Positions 1 through 8,957 are shown, counted from the first letter of the stretch. The stretch is DNA of 64,000 nt from Micromonospora rubida (GCF_009908295.1 NZ_JAAALO010000002.1:409490-473489), one strand, 5' to 3'. The notes: generated by a model not told the origin, from the letters alone. Made by a program: numbers and translations.

Positions 1-737
1 CAGGCCAGCCGGATCGAGCGGGCCTTCAGCTCGCGCAGGTGGGCCATCAGCTCGATCACCGTGCTGCCCTTGGCGATCTCGTCGTCGAGCACGATCACGT
101 CCCGGTCCGCCACCTCACCGATCACCGTACTGATCTTGACCAGGTCGTCGCTGAACCGCTGCTTCGCGCCGGCCGCGACCGGGGTGCCGAGCATCCGTGC
201 GAAGGCGGCGGCCTCCTTGGCGTTGCCCAGGTCGGGTGAGACCACCACGGTGTTGCTCAGGTCGTACCGCTGGAAGTGGCCGGCCAGCTCCCGCAGCGCG
301 TGCAGGTGATCCACCGGGACGCTGAAGAACCCGTGCACCTGCGGCGAGTGCAGGGTCATCGCCAGCACCCGGTTCGCGCCTGCCGAGGTGAGCAGGTCCG
401 CGACCAGCCGGCCGCCGATCGAGATGCGCGGCCCGTCCTTCTTGTCCGACCGGGCGTACGCGTAGTGCGGCAGCACCACCGTGATCCGGCCGGCCGACGC
501 CCCCCGGGCCGCGTCGATCATGAGCAGCAGCTCGACCAGGTTCTCCTGCACCGGCGGCACCAGCGGCTGGATCAGGAAGACGTCCCGCTCCCGGCAGTTC
601 GCCTGCAACTGCACCTCCAGGCAGTCGTTGGCGAACCGGGACACCCGCACGGGGTGCAGCGGCACCCCGAGGTGGGCGCAGATCTCGGCGGCGAGGTCGG
701 GATGGGCTGTTCCACTGAAAACGGCGATGTCGCGCAC
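1..737 (-). CDS. Ribose-phosphate diphosphokinase (PRPP synthetase), 3' end outside window
   Basis: Makes phosphoribosyl pyrophosphate from ribose 5-phosphate and ATP for nucleotide, histidine and tryptophan synthesis. The visible 245 residues begin [15 protein letters not shown] and carry the family's [13 protein letters not shown] segment, [10 protein letters not shown], and the PRPP-binding stretch with [14 protein letters not shown] near the window edge. The family is usually about 310-320 residues, so roughly the last quarter lies outside. The start is taken as the GTG at 737 because TACGAT (751-746) lies 8 nt upstream, fitting a leaderless transcript. A TTG at 746 would overlap that -10. 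Divergent from glpK with a 63-bp gap. The motif wording differs from the classical bacterial class I enzyme, so it may be a paralogue rather than the only prs. Confidence 0.88.
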   Translation of the reverse strand, partial: MRDIAVFSGTAHPDLAAEICAHLGVPLHPVRVSRFANDCLEVQLQANCRERDVFLIQPLVPPVQENLVELLLMIDAARGASAGRITVVLPHYAYARSDKKDGPRISIGGRLVADLLTSAGANRVLAMTLHSPQVHGFFSVPVDHLHALRELAGHFQRYDLSNTVVVSPDLGNAKEAAAFARMLGTPVAAGAKQRFSDDLVKISTVIGEVADRDVIVLDDEIAKGSTVIELMAHLRELKARSIRLA

Positions 738-800
738 GTTGACCAATCGTACGGCCGTCGGCGGCCGGCGGACGCGGGGCGGGCCGGGTACGGTGCTGCC

Positions 801-2285
801 GTGACCGCAGAGTACGTCGCCGCCATCGACCAGGGCACCACCTCGTCGCGGTGCATCGTGTTCGACCGGGGCGGGGAGATCGTCGCCGTGGCCCAGCGCG
901 AGCACCGGCAGATCTTCCCCCGGCCCGGCTGGGTCGAGCACGACGCCGAGGAGATCTGGGACAACGTCCAGCTCGTGGTGCGGGAGGCGCTGGACGCCGC
1001 CGGCACCGGCCCGGAGGGGCTGGCGGCGGTCGGCATCACCAACCAGCGGGAGACCACCGTGGTCTGGGACCGGGCCACCGGCCGCCCGGTCGCGCCCGCC
1101 ATCGTCTGGCAGGACACCCGCACCGGCCCGCAGCTACGCGCGCTGGCCGACGCGTACGGCGAGGAGCGGCTGCGCGCCCGCACCGGGCTCACCCTGGCCA
1201 CCTACTTCGCCGGCCCGAAGCTGCGCTGGCTGCTCGACCACGTCGACGGGCTGCGCGAGCGCGCCGAGCGGGGCGAGGTGCTGTTCGGCACCATGGACAG
1301 CTGGCTGATCTGGAAGCTGACCGGCCGGCACGTCACCGACGTGACCAACGCGAGCCGGACCATGCTGATGGACCTGGAGACCCTCGACTGGGACCCGGAG
1401 CTGCTCGACGCGCTCGGCGTGCCGGCGGCGATGCTGCCGGAGATCCGCTCCTCGTCCGAGGTGTACGGCACCGCCGAAGGGCTGCTCGCCGGGGTGCCGG
1501 TGGCCAGCGCGCTCGGCGACCAGCAGGCCGCCCTGTTCGGGCAGACCTGCTTCCAGCCGGGCGAGGCGAAGTGCACGTACGGCACCGGCAGCTTCCTGCT
1601 GCTGAACACGGGGGCCAGCCCGGTCGCCTCGACGCACGGCCTGCTGACCACGGTGGCGTACCGGATCGACGGCCAGCCGGCCGCGTACGCCCTGGAGGGG
1701 GCGATCGCCGTCACCGGCTCGCTGGTGCAGTGGCTGCGGGACAACCTCGGGCTGATCGCCACCGCCGCAGAGGTGGAGGACCTGGCCCGCACGGTCGACG
1801 ACAACGGCGGCTGCTACGTGGTGCCGGCGTTCTCCGGGCTGTTCGCCCCGCACTGGCGAAGCGACGCGCGCGGGGTGATCGCCGGGCTGACCGGGTACAT
1901 CACCAAGGGGCACCTGGCCCGGGCGGTGCTGGAGGCGTCCGCCTGGCAGACCCGCGAGGTGGTCGACGCGATGAACGCCGACTCGGACGTGGCGCTGCGC
2001 CGGCTGCGGGTGGACGGCGGGATGACGGCCAACGGCCTGCTGATGCAGTTCCTCGCCGACGTGCTGGACGTGCCGGTGGTCCGCTCCCGGATCACCGAGA
2101 CCACCTGCCTCGGCGCCGCGTACGCGGCCGGGCTCGCCGTCGGCTTCTGGCCGGACCTGGCCACCCTGCGCGCCCAGTGGCGCTCCGACGCCCAGTGGAC
2201 CTCCACGATGGATGCCGGGCACCGCGAGCGGGAGCTGCGCCAGTGGCGCAAGGCCGTCCAGCGCACCCTCGACTGGGAAGACTGA
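801..2285 (+). CDS. glpK: Glycerol kinase
   Basis: Phosphorylates glycerol to sn-glycerol 3-phosphate in the cytoplasm. The 494-residue product is normal for the family. FGGY-kinase features are DQGTTSSR at about residues 8-15 (phosphate-binding loop), NQRETTVVW near residue 80, [19 protein letters not shown], and the C-terminal ATP-site [14 protein letters not shown] 801 is chosen because homology begins immediately after it and TACGGT (789-794) lies 6 nt upstream, suggesting leaderless transcription. An in-frame extension back to 276 is antisense to the prs-like gene and rejected. No glpF or glpD is adjacent in the window, so glycerol uptake genes must lie elsewhere if present. Confidence 0.97.
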   Translation: MTAEYVAAIDQGTTSSRCIVFDRGGEIVAVAQREHRQIFPRPGWVEHDAEEIWDNVQLVVREALDAAGTGPEGLAAVGITNQRETTVVWDRATGRPVAPAIVWQDTRTGPQLRALADAYGEERLRARTGLTLATYFAGPKLRWLLDHVDGLRERAERGEVLFGTMDSWLIWKLTGRHVTDVTNASRTMLMDLETLDWDPELLDALGVPAAMLPEIRSSSEVYGTAEGLLAGVPVASALGDQQAALFGQTCFQPGEAKCTYGTGSFLLLNTGASPVASTHGLLTTVAYRIDGQPAAYALEGAIAVTGSLVQWLRDNLGLIATAAEVEDLARTVDDNGGCYVVPAFSGLFAPHWRSDARGVIAGLTGYITKGHLARAVLEASAWQTREVVDAMNADSDVALRRLRVDGGMTANGLLMQFLADVLDVPVVRSRITETTCLGAAYAAGLAVGFWPDLATLRAQWRSDAQWTSTMDAGHRERELRQWRKAVQRTLDWED

Positions 2286-2307
2286 CCAACGCCCCCGGCC
2301 AACCCCT

Positions 2308-2384
2308 CGCCTCATGATCGTCTGTCGTTGGGCGACACATCGCCCGGCGTGTCGTCTCGCCGAACGACAGACGATCATGAGGCG
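2308..2384. repeat. Long hairpin element, copy A
   Basis: Two perfect 22-bp arms (2308-2329 and 2363-2384) flank a 33-nt centre that can itself fold (GACAC/GTGTC). The element starts 22 bp after the glpK stop and ends 10 bp from the convergent gene at 2395. A related copy lies at 58807-58869. The two share, in opposite orientation, a 19-nt centre GAGACGACACGCCGGGCGA and the outer arm TGATCGTCTG, while their inner arms differ yet stay complementary. It may act as a transcription terminator between convergent genes, but it has no T-run. Confidence 0.85.
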
Positions 2385-2394
2385 AACCGGTGGG

Positions 2395-3528
2395 CTAGTC
2401 GGGTAGCTTCTGCTGCAGCACGTAGCCGGTGTGTAGTGGCCGCATGAGGGTGGCCAGCAAGGACCTGGTCAACTGGGCCCGGGTCGCGCCGTTGTCCAGC
2501 CCGCGCCCCGTGCACCCGTTCCAGTTGACCCGCACCCGGGTCTCCTCGCCTCCGTGGCGCACCACCAGCAGGACGTTGTAGCCGGCCGGATCCGGGTGCC
2601 GACAGGACATGGCGAAGGCGTCCGGGTTGCTGCCGGGGCGGGCAGCGTTGAGCGCTGCGGCGAGCGCGGTGGCCTCCGCGCCGGTGAGCCGGACCGACGC
2701 CTGGAGCCGACCGGGCCGGGTGCCGTCGGGCAGGCTCGAATCGTACGAGCAGACCCCGATCGAGGACGGATCGGACGGCACGAACGTCGCCTTGTTCGGG
2801 ATGCTCGTGGATTCCGCCCCGGAGGCGCTCGGCACCCCGGTCGCGGGAGACGCGGCGGTGATCTCCGGGCGCCGGGCGGCGCAGCCGGCGTGATCGGTCT
2901 CCACCAGCCGGAGGCTGTCCAGGATCCGCCGGGTGGTGGCCGCGCTCCGGGTCCGCACCGTCACGGCGACCTCCCGGGCGGACACGGTCACCGTGCCGGC
3001 GTACCGGCCGTCGGGCAGCCGCCCCTCCGCGCGGACGGCCCGCACCCCGTCCACGGTGACCTCGCGCCCCGGCAGCCCGTCGCCACCGGGCTGGCCGACC
3101 GGCCGCTCGCCGATGACGGCGATCTCCTTGTCGACGGGCTCGGGGGTCAAACAACTGAACTGTATGTGCTGCCCCCGGACCACACTCGGCTCGCCGGTCA
3201 TCAGGCAGCCGAAGTTGTTCACCGCCCAGCCCGCCGGCACCCGGATCTCCGCGCCGAGGGAGCTCTCCCAGCGCCAGTCGGCGGTCGCCGCCCGGTCCTC
3301 GGCGGTCCCGTCGACGGCCGGTGGCCGGTCGGTCAGCACCGAGGCGGTCCCCCCGGCGGCGGCGAGCACGGCCAGCACGCCCGCCCCGGCCGCGATGACC
3401 CGGGCCCGGCGGCGGCGTGCCACCCGGGCACGGACCGCGCCGACCAGGCCCGGCTGCGCGTCCTCCGTCTCGTGCTCTCGGCTGCGGAACGCGTCCCGGA
3501 CCAGCGTCTCCACGTCGTACCGGCTCAT
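2395..3528 (-). CDS. Membrane-anchored protein coupled to the sigma factor gene
   Basis: Function unknown. The 377-residue product begins MSRYDVETLVRDAF and has a short arginine-rich cytoplasmic stretch, then one hydrophobic segment at about residues 44-62, then a long extracytoplasmic region with several cysteines. This layout resembles proteins that sit beside SigE-family sigma factors and may modulate them, but no recognised anti-sigma zinc motif (HxxxCxxC) was seen. The ATG at 3528 overlaps the sigma factor stop codon (ATGA), indicating translational coupling. An upstream in-frame extension to 3891 only reads through the sigma factor gene in another frame and is rejected. Confidence 0.8.
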   Translation of the reverse strand: MSRYDVETLVRDAFRSREHETEDAQPGLVGAVRARVARRRRARVIAAGAGVLAVLAAAGGTASVLTDRPPAVDGTAEDRAATADWRWESSLGAEIRVPAGWAVNNFGCLMTGEPSVVRGQHIQFSCLTPEPVDKEIAVIGERPVGQPGGDGLPGREVTVDGVRAVRAEGRLPDGRYAGTVTVSAREVAVTVRTRSAATTRRILDSLRLVETDHAGCAARRPEITAASPATGVPSASGAESTSIPNKATFVPSDPSSIGVCSYDSSLPDGTRPGRLQASVRLTGAEATALAAALNAARPGSNPDAFAMSCRHPDPAGYNVLLVVRHGGEETRVRVNWNGCTGRGLDNGATRAQLTRSLLATLMRPLHTGYVLQQKLPD

Positions 3529-4022
3529 GGCAATGCCTCCCGATCCATCGCGGGCACCACGGCCCGGAGCGTGGCGAGGGCCCGGGCAGCCTGGGAGCGC
3601 ACCGTGCCCGGGGTGCAGCCGAGAACCTCGGCGATCTGCGTGTCGGAGAGATCCTCGTAGTACCGCAACGCCAGCACCGCCCGCTGGCGTCGGGGCAGCC
3701 GGCCCAGCAGCGCCCAGGCGGCTTCCCGTGCAGCGTGCGACCCGACAGCGTCGGAACCCGCCGGGCCGTCGTCGGGCGCGGCGACCGGGACCTCGCGCGA
3801 CGAGCGCCGCCGCCACCAGCGCAGGTTCTCGTTTACCAGCACCCGTTTCAGGTACGCCTCGGGCTGGCTCATCCCGGCCACCCGGTCCCACCGGACGTAT
3901 GCCTTGGCCAGGACGGACTGGACGAGATCCTCGGCCTGATGCCGGTCACCGGTGAGCATCAGCGCGAACCGCAGCAGCGATCCCCCGCGCGCGGTTACGA
4001 ACTCCTCGAACGTCGGCTGCAT
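3525..4022 (-). CDS. SigE-family ECF-like RNA polymerase sigma factor
   Basis: Directs RNA polymerase to a specific promoter set. The product is 165 residues, with region 2 near residues 15-75 (ALMLTGDRHQAEDLVQ and PEAYLKRVLVNENLRWWRR) and region 4 near 105-155 (RLPRRQRAVLALRYYEDLS, then the helix-turn-helix LGCTPGTVRSQAARAL). This is the compact actinobacterial SigE-type architecture. ATG 4022 has a GGAGG Shine-Dalgarno five bases upstream. It is the first gene of a two-gene operon with the membrane protein at 2395-3528, overlapping by ATGA. Target promoters cannot be deduced from the window. Confidence 0.93.
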   Translation of the reverse strand: MQPTFEEFVTARGGSLLRFALMLTGDRHQAEDLVQSVLAKAYVRWDRVAGMSQPEAYLKRVLVNENLRWWRRRSSREVPVAAPDDGPAGSDAVGSHAAREAAWALLGRLPRRQRAVLALRYYEDLSDTQIAEVLGCTPGTVRSQAARALATLRAVVPAMDREALP

Positions 4023-4150
4023 GGCACCTCCACCCCGGAAAAGGCCACGGGACGCCCGAAGTGCTGCATGTGCGGGGGACCGATGTTCAGCCCGCCTCGA
4101 CCGGGTCGACGAAGGAGCGCCAGGCGGCGAAGCGCGGTTACGGGTCGCGG

Positions 4151-4984
4151 TCAGGCCCAGGTGTTGCCGGTGAGCCTCTCGTAGACCTCGACGTAGCGGG
4201 CCCTGGTCGCCTCGATCACCTCGGCGGGCACCTCGGGGGCCGGCGGCTGCTTGTCCCAACCGCCGCCGGTCGCCCAGTCCCGGACGTACTGCTTGTCGTA
4301 GGAGAACTGCGCCCGGCCCGGCTGGTACGACTCTGCCGGCCAGAACCGGGACGAGTCGGAGGTGAGCACCTCGTCGCCGAGGAGCAGCGTGCCGTCCGCC
4401 GCCCAGCCCAGCTCGATCTTGGTGTCGGCGACCAGGATGCCCCGCTCGGCGGCGAGCTCGGCGCCACGGCAGTAGACGTCGATGGTGATCTGCCGCAGCC
4501 GCCCGGCGGTCTCCGCGCCGACCTTGTCCACCACCTGCTGGTAGGTGATCGGCTCGTCGTGCTCGCCCTTGGGCGCCTTCGTCGACGGGGTGAAGACCGG
4601 CTCGGGCAGGATCGACGCCTCGACCAGCCCGCGGGGCAGCTCGACGCCGGAGACCGCGCCGGTGCGCTCGTACTCGGTCAGGCCGCCGCCGGTCAGGTAT
4701 CCCCGGGCGACGCACTCGACCGGGACCATCTCCAGCCGCCGGCAGCGGATCGCCCGGCCGGCGAACTCCGCCGGCACGTCGGTGGCGGAGACGACGTGGT
4801 TCGGCACCAGGTCGGCGAGCTGCTCGAACCACCACAGCGACAGCGCGGTCAGCAACCGGCCCTTGTCCGGCACGGGGGTCGGCAGCACCACGTCGTAGAT
4901 CGAGATCCGGTCCGAGGCGACCAGGATCAGGTCGTCACCGTCGGCGTAGACGTCCCGGACCTTGCCCGAGTGCAGAAGTTCCAC
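4151..4984 (-). CDS. purC: Phosphoribosylaminoimidazole-succinocarboxamide synthase
   Basis: SAICAR synthetase of purine synthesis: it joins CAIR to aspartate using ATP. The 277-residue product carries GKVRDVY near the N-terminus, the ATP-site LVASDRISIYDVV, MVPVECVARGYLTGG, LPEPVFTPSTKA and DSSRFWPAESY, in the order expected. The start is GTG 4984, just before the conserved LLHSGKVRDVY. Longer GTG options exist but add proline/glycine-rich residues with no family match. The gene stands alone among purine genes here and lies 128 bp upstream of the sigma factor gene on the same strand. Confidence 0.97.
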   Translation of the reverse strand: MELLHSGKVRDVYADGDDLILVASDRISIYDVVLPTPVPDKGRLLTALSLWWFEQLADLVPNHVVSATDVPAEFAGRAIRCRRLEMVPVECVARGYLTGGGLTEYERTGAVSGVELPRGLVEASILPEPVFTPSTKAPKGEHDEPITYQQVVDKVGAETAGRLRQITIDVYCRGAELAAERGILVADTKIELGWAADGTLLLGDEVLTSDSSRFWPAESYQPGRAQFSYDKQYVRDWATGGGWDKQPPAPEVPAEVIEATRARYVEVYERLTGNTWA

Positions 4985-5148
4985 GCGGCCTAGTACACCA
5001 CGGCCCCCCGGAACGCCTGGGCCGGCCACCCGGGGAGGGGTCTACCGGCCGTGGCCTCGGCCCGATCCCGGCCGGAAGGCCGTTGACACCCGCCCGCGCA
5101 GGCTGTGTAAATGGTCCGACCGCCCGCCGGACGACCAGGAGAACCCCC

Positions 5149-6477
5149 GTGCCCACCGCCAGCCCCCCGCTCCCCCACGCCGGCGCCGATCCGGGCCGCC
5201 GGCGACTGCTGGGGGCGCTGTTCGGGGCGCCGCTCGCGGCGACCGGCCTGGCCGGGTGCGGCGGCGCGGAGGAGACGCCCGTCGACGACGGGCTGATCGA
5301 GCTCTCCGTCTTCTGGTACGGCAGCACGAAGCGGGCCGAGCTGACCGAGAAGGCGCTGCGGCTCTACTCCGCGCGCAACCCCCGGGTCAGCTTCCGGGTC
5401 ACCTGGCAGGGCGTCGACGGCTACTACGACCGGCTGGCCACCCAGGCGGCCGGCGGGAACGTGCCCGACCTGATCCAGGTCGACGACACCGTCCTCACCG
5501 AGTACGCCCGGCGGGACATCCTGCTCGACCTCGGCGGGTACGCCGCCGACAACCGGCTCGACCTGCGCGGGCTCCCCCCGGGGCTGGTCCGCTACGGCGA
5601 GGTCGACGGCCGAACCGTGGGTGTGGCGGCGGCCCAGACCAGCGCCGCCGTGGTCTACAACCGCGCCCTGCTGCGCCGACTGAGAGTCCCGGAGCCCCGC
5701 ACCGGGATGTCCTGGCAGGAGTACGTCGACTGGGCGGCGCGGGTCACCCGGGCCGCCGACGGCCGGGTGGCCGGCACGATGGACCCGTCCGGGGACCACC
5801 GGGCGCTCTGGCTCTGGCTGCGGTCCCGGGGCGGCGAGCTGTACCAGGGCCGGCAGCTCGGCTTCAGCGCGAGCGACCTGGTCGACTGGTTCGAGCTGTG
5901 GCAGACCGCCCGGACCCGCCGGGCCACCCCGAGCGCCGCACTGGTCGACCAGGCCGACAGCGGCGAGACGAACCGGCAGTTGGTGGTGACCGGGCACACG
6001 GCCGCCTCGTTCGCGTGGGCCCATCAGCTCCCCGAGCTTCAGCGCTACACCAACGACGAGCTGGCACTGGCCGCGTTCCCCGGCCCGCCGGCCGCGCAGT
6101 GGGCGCGGGCGTCCATGTACTGGGCGGCGTTCCGTGGCACGCGGCGACCCGACGTGGTGGCGGAAGTGATCAACTTCCTCACCACGAACATGGAGGCGGC
6201 CCGGGCCCTGGGGCAGGAGCGGGGGGTCAACCCGAGCCTCGCCAACCGCCGGTACGTCAAGGAGAGCGTCACCGACGCAGGCCAGCAGCGGGCCGCCACC
6301 CTCGCCGATGCCCTCGCCGACGCCCTCGGCCCCGCGCCCAGCCCGCCCCCGAGGGGGCACGCCCGGGTGCGGGCCCTGCTCGTCGCCACGGCCGAAGGGG
6401 TCCTTTCCGGCCGGTCCGGCATGCGCACGGCGACGTCCCGGTTCATCGCCCAGGCCAACGCCGCGCTGGCCGAGTGA
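5149..6477 (+). CDS. ABC transporter sugar-type solute-binding lipoprotein (family 1)
   Basis: Likely an extracellular substrate receptor for an ABC importer, probably for a carbohydrate. The 442-residue product has a signal with arginines (GRRRLLGALFGAPL, possibly Tat) and a lipobox LAGC with Cys at about residue 37. Features of the MalE-like fold follow: LSVFWYGSTKRAELTEKALR, GNVPDLIQVDD and WAARVTRAADG. GTG 5149 has AGGAG at 5137-5141. No permease or ATPase genes are nearby, so this is an orphan receptor in the window and its ligand is unknown. A 12-bp-stem hairpin follows the stop. Confidence 0.88.
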   Translation: MPTASPPLPHAGADPGRRRLLGALFGAPLAATGLAGCGGAEETPVDDGLIELSVFWYGSTKRAELTEKALRLYSARNPRVSFRVTWQGVDGYYDRLATQAAGGNVPDLIQVDDTVLTEYARRDILLDLGGYAADNRLDLRGLPPGLVRYGEVDGRTVGVAAAQTSAAVVYNRALLRRLRVPEPRTGMSWQEYVDWAARVTRAADGRVAGTMDPSGDHRALWLWLRSRGGELYQGRQLGFSASDLVDWFELWQTARTRRATPSAALVDQADSGETNRQLVVTGHTAASFAWAHQLPELQRYTNDELALAAFPGPPAAQWARASMYWAAFRGTRRPDVVAEVINFLTTNMEAARALGQERGVNPSLANRRYVKESVTDAGQQRAATLADALADALGPAPSPPPRGHARVRALLVATAEGVLSGRSGMRTATSRFIAQANAALAE

Positions 6478-6480
6478 CCC

Positions 6481-6508
6481 GACCCGCCGCGCTCGGGCGC
6501 GGCGGGTC
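6481..6508 (+). terminator. Hairpin after the solute-binding protein gene
   Basis: Perfect 12-bp stem (6481-6492 with 6497-6508) and TCGG loop, starting 3 bp after the stop codon. There is no T-run, as is common for terminators in such GC-rich genomes. Confidence 0.65.
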
Positions 6509-6534
6509 GACCCCACCCGGTCAGCGCGAACCGG

Positions 6535-6783
6535 TCAGCGCGGTGGCCGGTTACGCCGGTTGCGCATCAGCATCAGCACCAGTAGGACGATCCCGCCGAC
6601 GACGACGAGGCAGCAGAGCAGCCCCAGGAAGCCGAAGCCGCCGCCCCGGCGCCTCTTGGCGGCCTCGACCACCAGCTCGCCGGGACCGGTGGACGCCCAG
6701 GCCGCGACCGGGACGAAGACCGACAACACGACCGCACCGAGGACCGCGCTCAGCCGGCCCCACCACTTGTTCAACGAAGACAT
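6535..6783 (-). CDS. Small two-helix membrane protein
   Basis: Function unknown. The 82-residue product starts MSSLNKWWGRL at ATG 6783. A first hydrophobic stretch (about residues 10-30, ending VPVAAWAS) could be a signal peptide or anchor. A second, very hydrophobic segment (GFLGLLCCLVVVGGIVLLVL, about 53-72) is followed by an arginine-rich tail, giving a cytoplasmic C-terminus. An in-frame ATG three codons upstream is also possible. It is convergent with the solute-binding protein gene and monocistronic. Confidence 0.7.
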   Translation of the reverse strand: MSSLNKWWGRLSAVLGAVVLSVFVPVAAWASTGPGELVVEAAKRRRGGGFGFLGLLCCLVVVGGIVLLVLMLMRNRRNRPPR

Positions 6784-6959
6784 GCCCCTCATCCTCGCCG
6801 AGCGGCGCAACAGTGGCACCCGGGACAGACGGGGATTTCACCGACGCGCTCCGGGCGGACCGCCCGCCGTGGCGAGGAAAGCCCGGTCGGGGACATGAAC
6901 CGAAGACCTGGACAGGGGCGGCACGCCGAGCCCGGCCACGGTTAGCGGGACGGGACATG

Positions 6960-6993
6960 CGAAATGGCCCGGAGTTTCCTCCGAGCCATTTCG
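6960..6993 (-). terminator. Terminator of the first initiator tRNA gene
   Basis: A 15-bp stem (6960-6974 with 6979-6993) with one G-U pair and, on the transcribed strand, a GAAA tetraloop. It starts 5 bp past the tRNA 3' end. No T-run follows. Confidence 0.75.
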
Positions 6994-6998
6994 GTTCG

Positions 6999-7072
6999 TA
7001 GCGGGGACAGGATTTGAACCTGCGACCTCTGGGTTATGAGCCCAGCGAGCTACCGAGCTGCTCCACCCCGCG
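6999..7072 (-). tRNA. tRNA-fMet (CAT), initiator, copy 1
   Basis: A 74-nt cloverleaf reads CGCGGGG at the 5' end and CCCCGCT plus discriminator A at the 3' end, so position 1 is C facing U72. An unpaired 1:72 position is the initiator hallmark. The anticodon arm GGGCTCATAACCC has the three consecutive G-C pairs needed for P-site binding. CCA is not encoded. An identical copy is at 9109-9182, and 22 bp of 5' flank plus GTAG at the 3' side are also identical. Confidence 0.97.
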
Positions 7073-7168
7073 TCGACTTCTAAAGACTAGCGCATCCCCG
7101 GAACGGAGATCAGCCGGCCCCCTGAGTTGGGTCGTCAGACGGCGCCCTGCCGCTGAGGCGAAGCATGG

Positions 7169-7822
7169 TCAGCCCTGCTCCGAGCCTTGGGCTGGGACAG
7201 GCCGGGCGGCGTTGCGGGCGGCGGCGGTGAAGTCGCCGGTCGTGGGGGCAGCGACCGGAATCTCGCGCGCGCACTCCGGGCGCAGCCCGTCGAAGATCAG
7301 ATGCAGGTAGCGCCGCCACAGGCCGGGCACCGTGTCGCCGAGCGGTGCCGCAGCCTGGACGGCGGCGTTGAAGAGCAGCACGATGTCGTGGCCGGTGACG
7401 TCCGCTCGGATCGCGCCGGCATCGCGGGCCCGCCCGGTCAACGCCTCCGCGACCTGCGCCAGGCGCTCGCTCGCGGCACGCACCCTGGGGTCGGCCCGTG
7501 AGATCGCGGTGGCTGCCTCGCAGAACGAGCGGTCGTTGGCCTGTAGCTCGATGCCGGCGGTCATGAACCGCAGTAGCGCGGACTCCGGGTCGGCTTCTTC
7601 CCGTAGCTGCTCCCCGAGCGCAACCAGACCGGCGACGCGGTCGCCGAAGATCTCCGCGACCAGGTCTTCCTTCGTGGGGAAGTGGTTGAAGACCGTGCCC
7701 TTCGCCACGCCGGCCCGGGCCGCGATCCGGGCGATGGAAACCTCCAGGCCGTGCGCGGCGAGTTCCGCCGAGGCGGCGTCCAGCAATGACTGTCGGTTGC
7801 GAGTGGCGTCGGCGCGGGGCAC
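7169..7822 (-). CDS. TetR-family transcriptional regulator
   Basis: Probable repressor of itself and of the divergent oxidoreductase gene. The product is 217 residues with an N-terminal helix-turn-helix at about residues 25-48 (VSIARIAARAGVAKGTVFNH, a typical TetR recognition helix) and a C-terminal ligand-binding domain with LALGEQ- and LTGRARDAGAIRADVT-type sequence. The intergenic region (7823-7922) carries two perfect TGACC-N4-GGTCA palindromes that are the natural candidate operators. The ligand is unknown. Given the partner enzyme, a reactive carbonyl or quinone-like compound is possible. Confidence 0.93.
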   Translation of the reverse strand: MPRADATRNRQSLLDAASAELAAHGLEVSIARIAARAGVAKGTVFNHFPTKEDLVAEIFGDRVAGLVALGEQLREEADPESALLRFMTAGIELQANDRSFCEAATAISRADPRVRAASERLAQVAEALTGRARDAGAIRADVTGHDIVLLFNAAVQAAAPLGDTVPGLWRRYLHLIFDGLRPECAREIPVAAPTTGDFTAAARNAARPVPAQGSEQG

Positions 7823-7842
7823 CTATCCAGCCTAACTCAACT

Positions 7843-7856
7843 TGACCGTGTGGTCA
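7843..7856. promoter_or_regulatory. TetR operator candidate O1
   Basis: Perfect inverted repeat TGACC-GTGT-GGTCA. It overlaps a TTGACC that could be the -35 element of the rightward oxidoreductase promoter. Its centre is exactly 40 bp from that of the second site. Confidence 0.75.
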
Positions 7857-7882
7857 TCTTCTCTGTTACGGTCGAGACAATA

Positions 7883-7896
7883 TGACCCCATGGTCA
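7883..7896. promoter_or_regulatory. TetR operator candidate O2
   Basis: Perfect inverted repeat TGACC-CCAT-GGTCA, arms identical to the site at 7843-7856. On the minus strand it contains TTGACC, a possible -35 for the tetR promoter. It lies 26 bp before the oxidoreductase start. Confidence 0.75.
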
Positions 7897-7922
7897 AGTT
7901 GCTGGATGCATGGAGGCTGACG

Positions 7923-8957
7923 ATGAAGGCAGTGGTAGCCCGGGAATACGGCGGCCCCGAGGTGCTGGCGGTCGAGGAGATTCCCGTTCCCCGGCCGGGA
8001 CCCGGCCAGTTTCAGGTACGGATACGCGCGGCCGGGCTCAACCCCGCCGATCTGCGGACCCTCAGCGGAGTGCTGCACCGCCTGACCCCGCTGGAGTTCC
8101 CGTACGTGCTCGGCAGCGATTTCGCCGGCACAGTCACCGAGGTCGGTCCGGACGTTGCCCGGTTCGCGGTTGGCGAGGAGGTGTTCGGGGTCGGGCTGCC
8201 GCGTGCGACGGGAGAGATGGCCACGATGCTGTCCACTCCGCCGTCCCTGACCACCGGCACCATGGCGGAGTACGCGGTGTTCGAGGCGGACACGCCGGCC
8301 ATCGCCCGACGCCCGGAGAAGCTCGACGCGGAGCAGGCCTCCACCCTGCCGATCGCCGGGCTGACCGCGCTGTCGCTGCTGCGCGCCGGCGGCTTCGACC
8401 CGGCCGACGGGCAGACCCCACTGACGGGCGGCGGCAGGGCACTGGTCACGGGCGCGGCGGGCGGGGTCGGTGGCGTGGTGGTCCCACTGCTCGTAGCCGC
8501 AGGACTAGAGGTGATCGCCACGGCGATTCCCGACGATGAGCAGTACGTGCGCGACCTGGGCGCCGCCGACGTGATCGATTACCGCAGCGTCGACACCATC
8601 ACCGAGACACTGCGGCGCCATCCCCGTGGCGTCGACACCCTGATCAACCTCGCGCTCCCAGGGCCCGCACTGATCGAGGCGAGCCGCGTGCTCCGACCCG
8701 GAGGCCAACTGCTCAACGCGGCCTTCCCGAGCCCCGACCCGTCGGCGTTCGACGGTGCCGATCTGACCGTGAAGACGGCCTACAGCACTGCCCGCCCCGG
8801 CGACCTGGACCGGCTCGCCGCATACGCTCTGGACGGGACGCTGACCTCCACCATCAGCCGGCGGTACGCCCTGACCCAGGCACCCTGCGCGTACGCCGAC
8901 CTGGTGCACACGCACATACGCGGCAAGCTCCTCGTCACCGTCGCACCCACGGCCTGA
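7923..8957 (+). CDS. Zinc-independent quinone oxidoreductase-like MDR dehydrogenase
   Basis: A medium-chain dehydrogenase/reductase probably using NADPH to reduce quinones or enones. The 344-residue product has the GroES-like N-terminal half (MKAVVAREYGGPEVL, RIRAAGLNPADLRTLSG) and a Rossmann half with the nucleotide motif GAAGGVGG near residues 178-185. The catalytic-zinc cysteine and structural zinc cysteines of alcohol dehydrogenases are absent, which fits the quinone reductase branch. ATG 7923 has GGAGG at 7912-7916. It is controlled from the shared region with the divergent tetR. Substrate unknown. Confidence 0.9.
   Translation: MKAVVAREYGGPEVLAVEEIPVPRPGPGQFQVRIRAAGLNPADLRTLSGVLHRLTPLEFPYVLGSDFAGTVTEVGPDVARFAVGEEVFGVGLPRATGEMATMLSTPPSLTTGTMAEYAVFEADTPAIARRPEKLDAEQASTLPIAGLTALSLLRAGGFDPADGQTPLTGGGRALVTGAAGGVGGVVVPLLVAAGLEVIATAIPDDEQYVRDLGAADVIDYRSVDTITETLRRHPRGVDTLINLALPGPALIEASRVLRPGGQLLNAAFPSPDPSAFDGADLTVKTAYSTARPGDLDRLAAYALDGTLTSTISRRYALTQAPCAYADLVHTHIRGKLLVTVAPTA

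Noticed and set aside
276..800. In-frame upstream extension of glpK
   Set aside because: It is antisense to the PRPP synthetase gene, lacks homology, and glpK has a good start at GTG 801.
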